64,000 bases of DNA, from positions 102,001 to 166,000 of the forward strand of contig PBUB01000015.1 in assembly GCA_002729885.1 (NCBI GenBank), read 5' to 3'. Positions 1-9,212 of this stretch are shown piece after piece. This stretch comes from Spirochaetaceae bacterium (GTDB lineage Bacteria; Spirochaetota; Leptospiria; Leptospirales; Leptonemataceae). Below the pieces are notes generated by a model. It was not told where the DNA came from and did not search any database. It worked only from the letters and a program-made list of their open reading frames with translations. Every line of letters begins with the position of its first letter. Positions within the stretch are counted from its first letter, which is position 1. Both the position numbers and the translations under genes were made by a program.

Positions 1-16
1 TTCTGTCCGCGAATAG

Positions 17-406
17 TCAAGAGCGAACCTCCTGTCGGGCCTGTAGCGCCACAATTCCCTGGGAGATTTCTGGAAGTTCATACATGGTGCGAAAGAAGTA
101 TCCTTTTTCCAGAAGCAAACATGTGGCTCCGCTATCTGTGGCGAAAATACTTTCCGTTAGCTCTCTATCGAACAGCAGCGACTGAATTCCAAGAATGGTG
201 CCCGGAGATTTTCCGGAGGCATCGCGAAAACCGCCCTCCAGGCAGATCAAGAGTCGCTTCATGCTACGGCCGGCCTCCAGCACCATCTCATTGGGCTCGT
301 AGCTTCGAACGGTGCATACCTCGGCCAGAGCGGCCAGTTCCCCTTCTCTTAAACGAGAAAAAGGAAAAATATGCTGAAGTGCAATGATGCGATCTGCCAG
401 ATTCAC
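17..406 (-). CDS. Small degenerate cyclic-nucleotide-binding-fold protein
   Basis: A 129-residue stand-alone domain resembling the CRP/cNMP-binding beta-barrel. The N-terminal helix (IFPFSRLREGELAALAEVC) and the segment around residues 35-60 (YEPNEMVLEAG, then LLICLEGGF) follow the usual pattern. The phosphate-binding cassette expected near residues 70-90 is not recognisable: the usual FGE and RTAT residues are absent, so nucleotide binding is doubtful. There is no DNA-binding helix-turn-helix, so this is not a CRP-type regulator. Its ATG overlaps the stop of the upstream sensor gene by four bases (ATGA), so the two are probably translationally coupled. It is the last gene of the overlapping operon. 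Possible role: a sensory or partner subunit for the neighbouring sensor and transporter; this is inference. Confidence 0.7.
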   Translation of the reverse strand: MNLADRIIALQHIFPFSRLREGELAALAEVCTVRSYEPNEMVLEAGRSMKRLLICLEGGFRDASGKSPGTILGIQSLLFDRELTESIFATDSGATCLLLEKGYFFRTMYELPEISQGIVALQARQEVRS

Positions 407-2436
407 AGAATGACCTCCAGATAAAGACTGTCTGAGCCTGCATCCTGTTTCCAGGCAGATACCCTGGGTACCGGATCACCTTGCAGGCTGGAGGAGCGAT
501 CGGATTTCTCAGAACCCTGCACAAGATACAGCGCTCTCAGCTCTCGCACTTCCAGTTCATGTTGGCCTGCTTCCAGAGAGTTTTTCTTTGCATTTCCGCC
601 TTTCTTAACAGGATACAGCTCCATGTCAGAAGTACTGTGCAGTTTGATCTGGCCGGTGGTCCTGTGAATCAATACCAGCAGTTCCAGCTCCTTACCTACG
701 AAAGGTGCCATGGACTCCATATAATCGTCGGGGCTTTGCTGAAGAAGCCTTCGGCTGATGCGAAAGATATCGCTGTGCAACCTGGTGGCTTCCAGCTTAT
801 CTTCGGTTTCATGGCCGGCCCATATGGCCAGATACTGGGAATCTTCAAAAAGACCCATGGAGAGCTTTCGCGTAGCATCAAAGAAATCTACTGCGCTCTT
901 ATGCTTCATAAAGCTGCGCACAAGATTGCTCAATTCATTTCTTCGCCTTTTCTCTTCCAGGCGAAAGTTTTCCCCGGTTAGAGACGTTACCGTTTCTTGC
1001 AATGAGCGACTGAGTCGGGTAAGACTTCCCGAAAGATGGGTGAGCTCGGCAGGATTCTCTACATGGATTTCATTTCCAAATCCGCCGGCCGCCACCTGAA
1101 GGGCAGACTGCTTCAATTCATAGATTGGCCTGGTAAGTCTCTCCGTGCTGAAATAAGCAATGATCAAGCCTGCTACCAGCGCAACAACACCGATGATAAC
1201 AACCTGCAATAGTGCTGTTCTGGTGGCGCTTTCGATAATATCGATGTTCACATCCGCGCCGGCATAAGCCACAGCGTCTCCTTCCCTATTTAGAATGGGA
1301 ACGTAGGAGGACTTTAACAGGCCCCAGTCATCCCAGTCTTTAATGTCCGAAAGATAGATTTCACGTTTCAGGATAACATCTCGAATATCGTCTTCTGCTT
1401 CATTACTGTCTTCTATTCCAACGTGCGAATGAATATCACTTTGCGTGGAATCCAGAGCATAGTTGATACGGGTTTCCCGGTCCACCAGTACGGCAGAGTA
1501 AAGAAATCTAATCTTCGTCCCCTCTCGTACGCGAATCATAGGTCTTACAAGATCCACATAGGTTTTCTGGGCCCCGGCGGGACCAAAGGCCACTCCCGGA
1601 AGCTCCTGAACCTCCCCGGACTCCATATTGATGGTGATGAGCGCTGTACTGGAAACTCCGTAATAGGTTTTTCTGAGACTATCGTAGACTATCGAAAATA
1701 CACCGAATGGATAGGCTTCGCCTCTCCTCTTCAGTTCCACGGAACGGGTAATGGAACCGTCCTCTGGATTTAAAAAGACAATCTTTCTGGTATTGGTTTC
1801 GGTTCCTATAAGCTGCTTTCCATCCGGGGACTCCGTAAGTCCGGTAATGGGAGATTCCAGAACAGTGACTTCTTCTGGTTCTCCTGCTTTTCCGTTTTCC
1901 AGCGTCACGCGAATTAACTTTTCCCCGGCACAATAAAGTGCTCCGTTGACATAGCCTACGGCTACGCAGTAATCATCAATACCTACCAGGGTTTCTGTTT
2001 TTCCGGTGGCAGGGTCGATGGAAATGATGGATGCATCGCCGTTTTCATCTTCCGGGCTGGCAGCGTAGATCATACCTTCTGCAAAGGTAATATCTGTAGT
2101 ATAATACGGCTCCGGATCCAGAACCAGATGCCGGGTAAAGGGGGCTGGAGGATTCAGGTTAATCAGATCCGGCGCTGCGGCATAGCGACCATACATGCGC
2201 CCTTGATTGTAAGCAAGACCTCGAAGCTGTGTTACCTGGACAATCTTATCATGGTCTTCGCCGCTAACGAAAGAGGCCACTACAGTACTGGCTGCCAGAA
2301 GCTTCTGGTCAAAGGTGAGTAATATCTTTCGATATAGATCTGAATATACCACTCTTCCCAGAAAGATGGTCAGAGCCACCAGAGCCACGGTAATCACCAC
2401 AAAGAAGAAGGATCTAAGCTTGAGTTGAAGTCTCAT
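403..2436 (-). CDS. HAMP membrane sensor with propeller-like ectodomain and degenerate SpoIIE-like C-terminus
   Basis: 677 residues. Membrane segments lie at about 9-29 and 407-428, enclosing a large extracytoplasmic region. Within that region residues about 85-300 show propeller-like repeats (SIISIDPATGKTETL, KIVFLNPEDGSITRS), followed by a Cache-like stretch (about 320-400, DDWGLLKSSYVPILNREGD). A HAMP linker follows (about 429-485), then a short coiled coil. The C-terminal part (about 500-677) follows the order of a SpoIIE/PP2C phosphatase: LELLVLIHRTTGQIKLH matches the FVTALLAVLDPATGRL strand pair, and ELRALYLVQGSE sits where PGDLLLLYTDG should be. The metal-binding GD, SGHG and TDG motifs are missing, so catalytic activity is unlikely. 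It overlaps both neighbours by four bases. A receptor signalling by protein contact is the likeliest reading. Confidence 0.78.
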   Translation of the reverse strand: MRLQLKLRSFFFVVITVALVALTIFLGRVVYSDLYRKILLTFDQKLLAASTVVASFVSGEDHDKIVQVTQLRGLAYNQGRMYGRYAAAPDLINLNPPAPFTRHLVLDPEPYYTTDITFAEGMIYAASPEDENGDASIISIDPATGKTETLVGIDDYCVAVGYVNGALYCAGEKLIRVTLENGKAGEPEEVTVLESPITGLTESPDGKQLIGTETNTRKIVFLNPEDGSITRSVELKRRGEAYPFGVFSIVYDSLRKTYYGVSSTALITINMESGEVQELPGVAFGPAGAQKTYVDLVRPMIRVREGTKIRFLYSAVLVDRETRINYALDSTQSDIHSHVGIEDSNEAEDDIRDVILKREIYLSDIKDWDDWGLLKSSYVPILNREGDAVAYAGADVNIDIIESATRTALLQVVIIGVVALVAGLIIAYFSTERLTRPIYELKQSALQVAAGGFGNEIHVENPAELTHLSGSLTRLSRSLQETVTSLTGENFRLEEKRRRNELSNLVRSFMKHKSAVDFFDATRKLSMGLFEDSQYLAIWAGHETEDKLEATRLHSDIFRISRRLLQQSPDDYMESMAPFVGKELELLVLIHRTTGQIKLHSTSDMELYPVKKGGNAKKNSLEAGQHELEVRELRALYLVQGSEKSDRSSSLQGDPVPRVSAWKQDAGSDSLYLEVIL

Positions 2437-5400
2437 TTGCTCAATGCCTCCAGAATGGCGATGGAAGCCTGAGGATCACTTTCCAGCATTTCTTCTATAG
2501 AACTGCGCGGTATTTCCAGATAACTGCCGGTCTTCATGGTCACCGTCGCTCGACGGAGTACATCAGAATCGTTTCCAGAATCCAATGCTTTTCCATTGGT
2601 TCCGGAGTGGTTGGAACCGGTACCCAGAGCCTCAAGCATTTCATAGCCTGTTTGAACTCCGTATTTGCCTCCATCGCTAACCTGGAAGTTCCCTTCCACT
2701 GCCAGATAGAGCGCATCCGCCCGATCCCCTCTGGAATAGAGCGTAGTGTTGCTGGCCTCACGGTACACCGCTTCCACAGCAGGGCTGCGAAGATTGAGAA
2801 TGGACAGGCCGCCCAGGATGGGCTCGGATTTAAGGGCCTGCAATCGCTCCACAGGATTCATAGGATGGTCCGGACCTTCGCTCAAAGAAAGATAAACGCT
2901 TCTACTGATGGGGCCGCTGAATGGCTCCGCTCTATAGATTCGATCCAGGGATTTCTCTCCTCTGGATTCGAACAATGCCTGACTGGCCAGAGCCTTCTCC
3001 AGGTCATTTTTGCCTTTGAGAGCTTTTTCCAGAATGGCCTGTGCAGAATCCCTGGAGCCTGAGAAGTTTCTATAGTAGAATTCAATCTTTTCTTCCAGCG
3101 GCCTGGAATCCACCAGGGGTAGAATATTTCGAAATACAGTCCGATGAACGCTCTGTTCCAGTGTTTCAATGGAATCTCCTCGAGTGCGAGGATTGGCGGA
3201 TCTCAAGGAGGCAGCAATCTGTTCATAGTCAGGGATACGACCGGCCAGAGCCAGAAGCTCCAGTACAAATTCCAGGGTAACCTGCTGCATATCTTCGTAG
3301 AACTGACCCAGAAGATATATAGAAGGCGATGTCTCTTCGCTGTTTCGCAATACAAATGCGCGATCAAGATAGAGATAAGAAGTTTGAATCTCTGTTTCTA
3401 CGATTTCTCCTACCATGGAATCCAGCTGCGCAAAGGAAAGATGCGAAAGGGTTCTGGCAGCCAGAGACCTGGAACGGTACGGCAAACTGTCATTATCCAG
3501 AACCGCAACAATGGCAGGTACAGACTTCAATCCCAGGGACCGGGCAAACATTTCCACTCTTCGTCTTTGACGAGGATTGAACTCCTGGGCCATGCGAAAC
3601 AGCGGAAACAGGCTTTCTGCATCCTGAATACGCTCCAGGATTTCGATGCCTCTAAATCGATCTTCTTCCGAAGCATGCTCCATGGTTCTCAGGATTCGTG
3701 GAATGAGTCTACCGGAAGCCGGTCCTACAAGCATGCGAATACTTTCCAGAGCGCGGCTTCGCATCTCCGGAGAAGGATCATCCAGGTAGGCCACCAGGGA
3801 ATGTGCGTAGCTTTCTTTGTTAGTAAATCCAAAAGCAGATATGGCACTGGCCTTTTCCGCCTCCGAGCCATCCAACAGTGTTCTTAGCTCGTCCAGGGCC
3901 ATAAAGTTGTCCTGCAGATCCCGGCTATTCCACAGGGCCACTACAGCGGCTTCCCGGTCTCCTGCAGATTCGGAAGCCAGCAGAGGCATAGCCTTTCGTG
4001 ACGGAATCAGACCATGACTTCCCAGCTCTCTGAGAACAGACACAGGAAAGGATTGCTGCTCCTGTTCCGCCCACTGAATCACTCGTTGAACAACGAAGCT
4101 GTCTTCTTCTTCCAGAAGTTCTGCCAGGATTTCCGATCTCTCTTCCTGGTGATCCGGGTCTTCGGAAAAAGACAGAATTAGAGATTCCAGAGCAGCAGCT
4201 TTTCGCTTGAGTCCAAGGAAGCGAATGGAGCTAAAATGGGCTGCCGATGTGGGATTCAAAGAGTCCATCTGAAAACTTTCCAGATCCTCCTCTGCAAACT
4301 TCTCTCGAAGCTCCTTGCGCGAAACAGAAAAGTTGAGCCATTCCTTGCGCAGGTTTTCCATAATAGCTGTGGGATAGCGGTTCCGTAAAAGAAATGCTAC
4401 ACCTAGATGCAAAAATGCAAGCCCCAGGCCTATGGTTCCCAGGTTTTCCAGGGAAAGCCAATCTATGGAGCTGGCCATGGCAGAACCGGCAAGTAGCAAG
4501 AAGAATCCGGCAACAGCGGTGGCCAGTGGATCCATAAGACCCTCTGTAAAGGTGCGAATCTCCTTTTTCACTTCGGATGGGGATGCATTGAACAGAAAGT
4601 TCCAGTTATTGGCATCGAAGGAGAGGTAGAAACCATGATAGGCCAGAAATCCAAAAATGGCTGCGTACTCGGCCCCATCGAAAAAGAAAAATACGAAGGC
4701 CAGCAGATATATGGCGGGCTGAATCAGTAGCGCATTCTTTACGCCTATGAGCACAATAATGCGATTAAACAGGAAAAAGTTAACGATTACATTCACCAGG
4801 TTCACTACCAGAAATAGCATCCCGAACATGGCGGCCAGTTCTTGCTCATTTCTTCCTGCTGAAAAGATATCCAGATACTGAAATTCGGTAAATGTAGTCA
4901 GCACCAGGGTGCCAAACATTACCAGATTGATCAAAAGGACATAGGAGGATTTCCCGGCAGTCTTGAGGACCTTCGCATTCTGATCCAGAAAGCCTTCTTT
5001 ATTTTCTTCTGCATCGTCATCGATCTTTCGCTCTGATCTGCGCAATACAAGAGCAACGAAGATAGAAAGCGAAGCCATGACAGGCCATAGCAAAAAGATC
5101 CAGTGACTTCCAATCATTCCGGAGAATGCAGTAACCAGTCCACCGCCCAGGGCACTTCCTATGGCCAGACCACCTCCAAAGATTGGATAAAGTCTCTTCG
5201 CATCCAGGATATCAAAGTATCCATCAACCAGATTCCAGAACAATGTATAGAGAGAAACCAGCCAGATATATGCGTAGAGTCTCAGGAGATATAGAACTAT
5301 GGTAGATTCGCCCAGAGCAGGGAACCATCCGCTCAATGCGACAAAGAAGAAGAGTCCGCCACCAATGAGAATGTATTGAATTAGATCAAATACCTTATCA

Positions 5401-5636
5401 ATCCCCATTCGACTGGTAGAATAGGAAAGAAAAGGTACAAAGAGCACCATGACGATAGGCGCCGTAACGTAAACAACAGGCAGGCTTCCTGCTCCCAGTC
5501 TTGAAAGAAAAACCGAATCGGCTATGGACAGACCAATGGCTACCCCTGCCTGCAACAGGGTGGCCAGGAGAGTAAACAGAATTAGCCTGCGTCCTTCCCC
5601 GGGATATACTTTAAATAGTCGCTGCAGAAAAGCCAA
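2433..5636 (-). CDS. Npt/MFS-type transporter fused to HEAT repeats and cNMP-binding-like domain
   Basis: 1067 residues. Residues 1-420 contain about 12 hydrophobic segments in the pattern of the Npt1/Npt2 (ADP/ATP carrier-like) and MFS proteins. Residues about 480-880 are helical HEAT-like repeats (for example DDPSPEMRSRALESIRMLVG). The last 110 residues resemble a cNMP-binding fold (TTLYSRGDRADALYLAVEG) interrupted by a Ser/Asn/Gly-rich loop. The substrate cannot be told from sequence; nucleotide exchange is known only for true Npt carriers. The start is TTG, supported by GGAG eight bases upstream. It begins three bases after the thioredoxin gene and overlaps the sensor gene by four, so it is central to the operon. 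The HEAT and cNMP-like parts may gate the transporter or dock partners. Confidence 0.82.
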   Translation of the reverse strand: MAFLQRLFKVYPGEGRRLILFTLLATLLQAGVAIGLSIADSVFLSRLGAGSLPVVYVTAPIVMVLFVPFLSYSTSRMGIDKVFDLIQYILIGGGLFFFVALSGWFPALGESTIVLYLLRLYAYIWLVSLYTLFWNLVDGYFDILDAKRLYPIFGGGLAIGSALGGGLVTAFSGMIGSHWIFLLWPVMASLSIFVALVLRRSERKIDDDAEENKEGFLDQNAKVLKTAGKSSYVLLINLVMFGTLVLTTFTEFQYLDIFSAGRNEQELAAMFGMLFLVVNLVNVIVNFFLFNRIIVLIGVKNALLIQPAIYLLAFVFFFFDGAEYAAIFGFLAYHGFYLSFDANNWNFLFNASPSEVKKEIRTFTEGLMDPLATAVAGFFLLLAGSAMASSIDWLSLENLGTIGLGLAFLHLGVAFLLRNRYPTAIMENLRKEWLNFSVSRKELREKFAEEDLESFQMDSLNPTSAAHFSSIRFLGLKRKAAALESLILSFSEDPDHQEERSEILAELLEEEDSFVVQRVIQWAEQEQQSFPVSVLRELGSHGLIPSRKAMPLLASESAGDREAAVVALWNSRDLQDNFMALDELRTLLDGSEAEKASAISAFGFTNKESYAHSLVAYLDDPSPEMRSRALESIRMLVGPASGRLIPRILRTMEHASEEDRFRGIEILERIQDAESLFPLFRMAQEFNPRQRRRVEMFARSLGLKSVPAIVAVLDNDSLPYRSRSLAARTLSHLSFAQLDSMVGEIVETEIQTSYLYLDRAFVLRNSEETSPSIYLLGQFYEDMQQVTLEFVLELLALAGRIPDYEQIAASLRSANPRTRGDSIETLEQSVHRTVFRNILPLVDSRPLEEKIEFYYRNFSGSRDSAQAILEKALKGKNDLEKALASQALFESRGEKSLDRIYRAEPFSGPISRSVYLSLSEGPDHPMNPVERLQALKSEPILGGLSILNLRSPAVEAVYREASNTTLYSRGDRADALYLAVEGNFQVSDGGKYGVQTGYEMLEALGTGSNHSGTNGKALDSGNDSDVLRRATVTMKTGSYLEIPRSSIEEMLESDPQASIAILEALSK

Positions 5637-5639
5637 GGT

Positions 5640-6458
5640 TTACTCCTTCAGAGGACCATCGTTTTCCGCCGGTTGAGCGGCTTCCAGTTTTCGAAGTAGA
5701 TCGGCTGCACTCTGTCTCTGTTCTGGCAATGGGGCTCGTCTGGATGCAAAGCTGAGATCGGCTCGAGCTTCTTCCAGCTTACCCAGTTCCATCAATGTCA
5801 TCCCTCTGTAGAATCTTGCCAGTGCAAACTCTGTATTGGGACCCGGTAATTGCTCGATAAAAGGGTTCAGTATTTCCAGAGCCTTCTGAAAATCCTTTCC
5901 CTGCATAGCTTCCAGGGCCATATCCAGCGGATGTAACTTTGCCGTGTTCGATGCCTTTGATAGATCCTGAGAACTCCCGGTTGTAGAAGACGAATTTTCT
6001 GCGGATTGAAGATCCGTTTTTCCATTCCGGGAAGGCCGCAAATCTGCCATCTTGTTTTCACTCAGGATGCGACTCAGGATCTGCTTTAATCTTTCTGGTC
6101 CAGGATAGCCATCCATGCGCGCTATGATGGATCCATCCGGTTGCAGTATAAGTAGCGTTGGATATCCCCTTGCCTGGAAACTGCTGGCTATTTCCGGTTG
6201 TCTGTCGCCATCGATACTTACTGTAATGAATTGCGAAAGGAGCCCTTTGATTTCTGGTCTGGGATAGTCTTCTGATTGCAGTTTTCTACAGTAGCCACAC
6301 CATTCTGTAACTACCTGCACATAAACAAGACTGTGATTTTCGCGAGCTGCCTTGAGGCCATCCACGAGAGAGGTCTTCCATTTGATCTCTTCAGCTTGAA
6401 GAGCAGTACCGGAAATCAAAAGAAATGCAACTGCAACCCTTATCCACATCCATTGCAA
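5640..6458 (-). CDS. Exported thioredoxin-fold protein with TPR-like C-terminus
   Basis: 272 residues. A signal peptide (VAVAFLLISGTALQA) precedes a thioredoxin domain with active site WCGYC at 53-57 and the cis-proline stretch ARGYPTLLILQPDG, as in thioredoxin_7/DsbD-gamma-like proteins. A low-complexity Ser/Thr linker (about 140-170) leads to a TPR-like helical tail (about 172-265). It probably acts in the periplasm as a disulfide reductase or redox chaperone; the TPR tail may bind a partner. The start is uncertain: TTG at 6458 or in-frame ATG at 6449, neither with a clear ribosome binding site. As the first gene of the overlapping operon it may maintain disulfides in the ectodomain of the downstream sensor (inference). 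Confidence 0.8.
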   Translation of the reverse strand: MQWMWIRVAVAFLLISGTALQAEEIKWKTSLVDGLKAARENHSLVYVQVVTEWCGYCRKLQSEDYPRPEIKGLLSQFITVSIDGDRQPEIASSFQARGYPTLLILQPDGSIIARMDGYPGPERLKQILSRILSENKMADLRPSRNGKTDLQSAENSSSTTGSSQDLSKASNTAKLHPLDMALEAMQGKDFQKALEILNPFIEQLPGPNTEFALARFYRGMTLMELGKLEEARADLSFASRRAPLPEQRQSAADLLRKLEAAQPAENDGPLKE

Positions 6459-6677
6459 TTAATCCAGAGAACAACAATGGCTTCAACACATTCCCGGTAC
6501 CGTGGCCCTTTTTTCTCAATATTCCTGAAACGGAGGCTCACGCAGCATACGGTTCAGGGCCTATGCTCTACCACCGATGAAACCAGGGTGCATTTGCCGC
6601 AGAAGCAATGCATGATATTTCACTCACGATTCTTCACTAATATATTAAGTGCACTGCACAGATTTTCGTGCACCACA

Positions 6678-7505
6678 CTAAATCTTTTCAGCTCCATAGA
6701 GACCTGCAATAAGCAAGGAATAGGATTCATTGATCCGCCGGGCCTTTTCCAGCCCATCCGGGTTCCGATCCGGATGATATCGTAGCATCATATGTCGGAA
6801 TTGTTTCTTTAGATCCTGTCTTTCAGGAACATAATCCAGTTCCAGCTCTTTCAACGCTTCGCGAAGATCCTCTCTAAGATCAATGCTGTGGGAGACTTTG
6901 CGGTCAGGGAATAGAGTATCCAGGGCATGACGGAACAAAATTTCCCAGTCCAGTTGACCGCTCAGAAAGCAGCGCTGCAGATAATGTATCAACAGTCCTC
7001 GGCTAAAGGAATGATCTACAATTTTTCGATATTCCAGGAACAACTCCGCTGCATATTCAATGAGCTGTTTGCGATCAAATGAGGCATCCATATAGAACAG
7101 GTATCCATCCTCCGGATCCTGACAGGCAGCAAGGGAAGTCTCCAGAAGTTCTTCATCAATACGATGGGCCTGGAATCTATTTAGAAGTATAGAAACAAAG
7201 AACTCCTGGAATTGGATCAACGCATCCGACGAGAAATGCAAACCTGACTGTTCAAATCGTTCCATCACATCTGGATAGTCTGGCTCCAGCAGATCCAGAA
7301 GTTCATGAATGGAATCCCGGGTAAAATAGTCCGCCATATCTGCGAAACCTGCACCGGAGGAACCGGATCGCCGATTGTACCGAAAGCGAACATACTCTTC
7401 CAGGCTCAGGCCCAGCATATCCAGAACTTCAGATACAGGAATTTCAAAGTCCGTACCCACCGATCGGGTCTGAATCTCTTCGATTAATTCATCCAGATCA
7501 TCCAT
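6678..7505 (-). CDS. J-domain protein with C-terminal DnaJ domain
   Basis: 275 residues. The last 55 residues are a J-domain: LKKQFRHMMLRYHPDRNPDG carries the HPD tripeptide at about 244-246, followed by the ARRINESYSLL helix. HPD stimulates the ATPase of a DnaK-type Hsp70. The first 220 residues are helical and acidic and match no domain I recognise; no zinc finger, Gly/Phe region or DnaJ C-terminal substrate domain is present. The J-domain at the extreme C-terminus is the reverse of classical DnaJ, so this is a specialised co-chaperone whose N-terminal part probably selects the client. ATG start at 7505; no strong ribosome binding site seen. Confidence 0.82.
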   Translation of the reverse strand: MDDLDELIEEIQTRSVGTDFEIPVSEVLDMLGLSLEEYVRFRYNRRSGSSGAGFADMADYFTRDSIHELLDLLEPDYPDVMERFEQSGLHFSSDALIQFQEFFVSILLNRFQAHRIDEELLETSLAACQDPEDGYLFYMDASFDRKQLIEYAAELFLEYRKIVDHSFSRGLLIHYLQRCFLSGQLDWEILFRHALDTLFPDRKVSHSIDLREDLREALKELELDYVPERQDLKKQFRHMMLRYHPDRNPDGLEKARRINESYSLLIAGLYGAEKI

Positions 7506-7556
7506 TTTGCTCAGTCCAGATGTCGCCTGCAGAGAATTAAGTCCAGGGAAAGTTAC

Positions 7557-9185
7557 TTAGATAGGCTCGGCCAGTGCTGAAGGATGCATGCTTCCGCTGG
7601 TCAGGGCCTCCAGACGGTCCAGCAGAGGCTCCAGGTTCCAGCCGTCCCGGGCGCTAACGTAGACTCGATCCACCCTGTCATCGTTTTTGCATTCCTCTTT
7701 TTGAGCTTCAGGCAGCCGATCCACTTTGTTATAGACGCGCAGTACCGGGATATCGGAAAGCCCCAGCTCGTGCAGAATCTCTTCTACGTCACGAACCTTT
7801 TCCTCTCTGGCAGGATCGGAAACATCGATGCAATGGAGCAAAAGATTGGAGTCTGCCAGTTCCTCCAGAGTAGCCTGGAATGCCTTTTTCAATTCTGGTG
7901 GCAGATCATGTATAAATCCCACAGTATCTGTAAGTATGATTTCTCTTTCCTCGGGAAAGCGAAGTCTTCGAGTGGTGGGATCCAGGGTAGCGAACAGCCG
8001 GTTCTCCTGAGTAACTTCCGAATGGGTGAGCTTATTCAAGAGAGTGGACTTGCCTGCATTGGTATAGCCTACAATGGAGCAAACCGGTACAGCAGAATGA
8101 TCCCTTCGCCTGCGATTGAGCAATCTTCGCTTCTTGATGGACGAAAGCTCCTTCTCCAGGCGACGAATTCGGTCTTCCACTCGTCGTCGACCGATCTCCA
8201 GTTTGGTTTCTCCAGGACCCCGGCCTCCAATGCCACCGGTAAGTCTGGACATGTTGTCGTCCTTTTCGCTCAATCTGCCTTTTAGATATCGCAATTGAGC
8301 CAGCTCCACCTGCAATTTACCGTCCCGGCTCCTTGCATTTCTGGCGAAGATATCCAGGATCAGCTGAGTGCGATCCAGAATCTTGAGCTCCGTAAGTGTA
8401 GATAAACGTATGGCCTGAGCCGGGCTCAATTCCATATCGAACACCAGGGTATCTGCATTTTGCTGAACCCCGGCGATGGCGATCTCACGAATCTTTCCGG
8501 ATCCCAGAACCGTGGATGGATCCAGGTTATTGCGATTCTGAATAAAGCTCTGCACCGGATCTACACCCGCCGTATGGCAGAGCTCCTTTAGCTCCGAAAT
8601 GGAGTCTTCGGGTGTGCGACGTTGCCTGGACTGTCGAGTATAGACGCCTACAAGGATGGCCCGGGGCATACCACCGGCGGATCGTGTAACCTCTTCAAAA
8701 CTACGAAACTGCTGATCCAGTTCAGCGAATCGCTCCTCCAGGTCCTCCGGCAACTGACCGGGGCGCCAGGGCCTTTCCAGACTGTAGCCCGGCTTTTGAC
8801 CCGGCGAAATGTAAGCACAGTAGAAATTTTCCGGAAGTCCCTGCTCGTCGATGGTAATGGCACAGGCCGCATCCAGTCGCAGAAGAGTTAAATCCGAAAG
8901 GTCTTCTTCGGTTAATGGTTCTCGCTTTAGATGGGTATGGATAAGTCGAATGCCGCGAAGCCTTTGCGCTCTTTCCCGGCCCAGAGAAGGGATCCAGATT
9001 CGGCTGTCATCCCCTACCATGGTATCCAGCACATGACCCTGGCGATCCACCAGAACCCCGATCTGTCTTCCCAATTCCTGAGAAAGATCCGTTAGCTGGC
9101 GTGCGAATTCCTGGCTGACTATGGCTTCTGGCCTCAGCTTTCGCTGGCCCAGCTTTTTCAAGCGGGCCAGCTGCGCGGGCTTCAA
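7557..9185 (-). CDS. hflX: GTPase HflX
   Basis: Ribosome-associated GTPase that splits or rescues stalled 70S ribosomes. Counting from the TTG at 9185 (542 residues): an HflX N-terminal domain, the glycine-rich GGIGGRGPGETKLEIGRRR stretch at 317-335, G1 GYTNAGKS at 373-380, G3 DTVGFI at 420-425 and G4 NKVD at 486-489. The TTG has no ribosome binding site, and family similarity begins before it: codons upstream encode TGNLNR, which continues into LKPAQL as in other HflX N-termini. A strong GGGAGGA at 9223-9229 lies seven bases before an in-frame ATA at 9213-9215, so translation may really begin there. It follows the PBP gene with 63 bases between. Confidence 0.93.
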   Translation of the reverse strand: MKPAQLARLKKLGQRKLRPEAIVSQEFARQLTDLSQELGRQIGVLVDRQGHVLDTMVGDDSRIWIPSLGRERAQRLRGIRLIHTHLKREPLTEEDLSDLTLLRLDAACAITIDEQGLPENFYCAYISPGQKPGYSLERPWRPGQLPEDLEERFAELDQQFRSFEEVTRSAGGMPRAILVGVYTRQSRQRRTPEDSISELKELCHTAGVDPVQSFIQNRNNLDPSTVLGSGKIREIAIAGVQQNADTLVFDMELSPAQAIRLSTLTELKILDRTQLILDIFARNARSRDGKLQVELAQLRYLKGRLSEKDDNMSRLTGGIGGRGPGETKLEIGRRRVEDRIRRLEKELSSIKKRRLLNRRRRDHSAVPVCSIVGYTNAGKSTLLNKLTHSEVTQENRLFATLDPTTRRLRFPEEREIILTDTVGFIHDLPPELKKAFQATLEELADSNLLLHCIDVSDPAREEKVRDVEEILHELGLSDIPVLRVYNKVDRLPEAQKEECKNDDRVDRVYVSARDGWNLEPLLDRLEALTSGSMHPSALAEPI

Positions 9186-9212
9186 ACGATTTAGATTACC
9201 GGTTAGGCGGGC

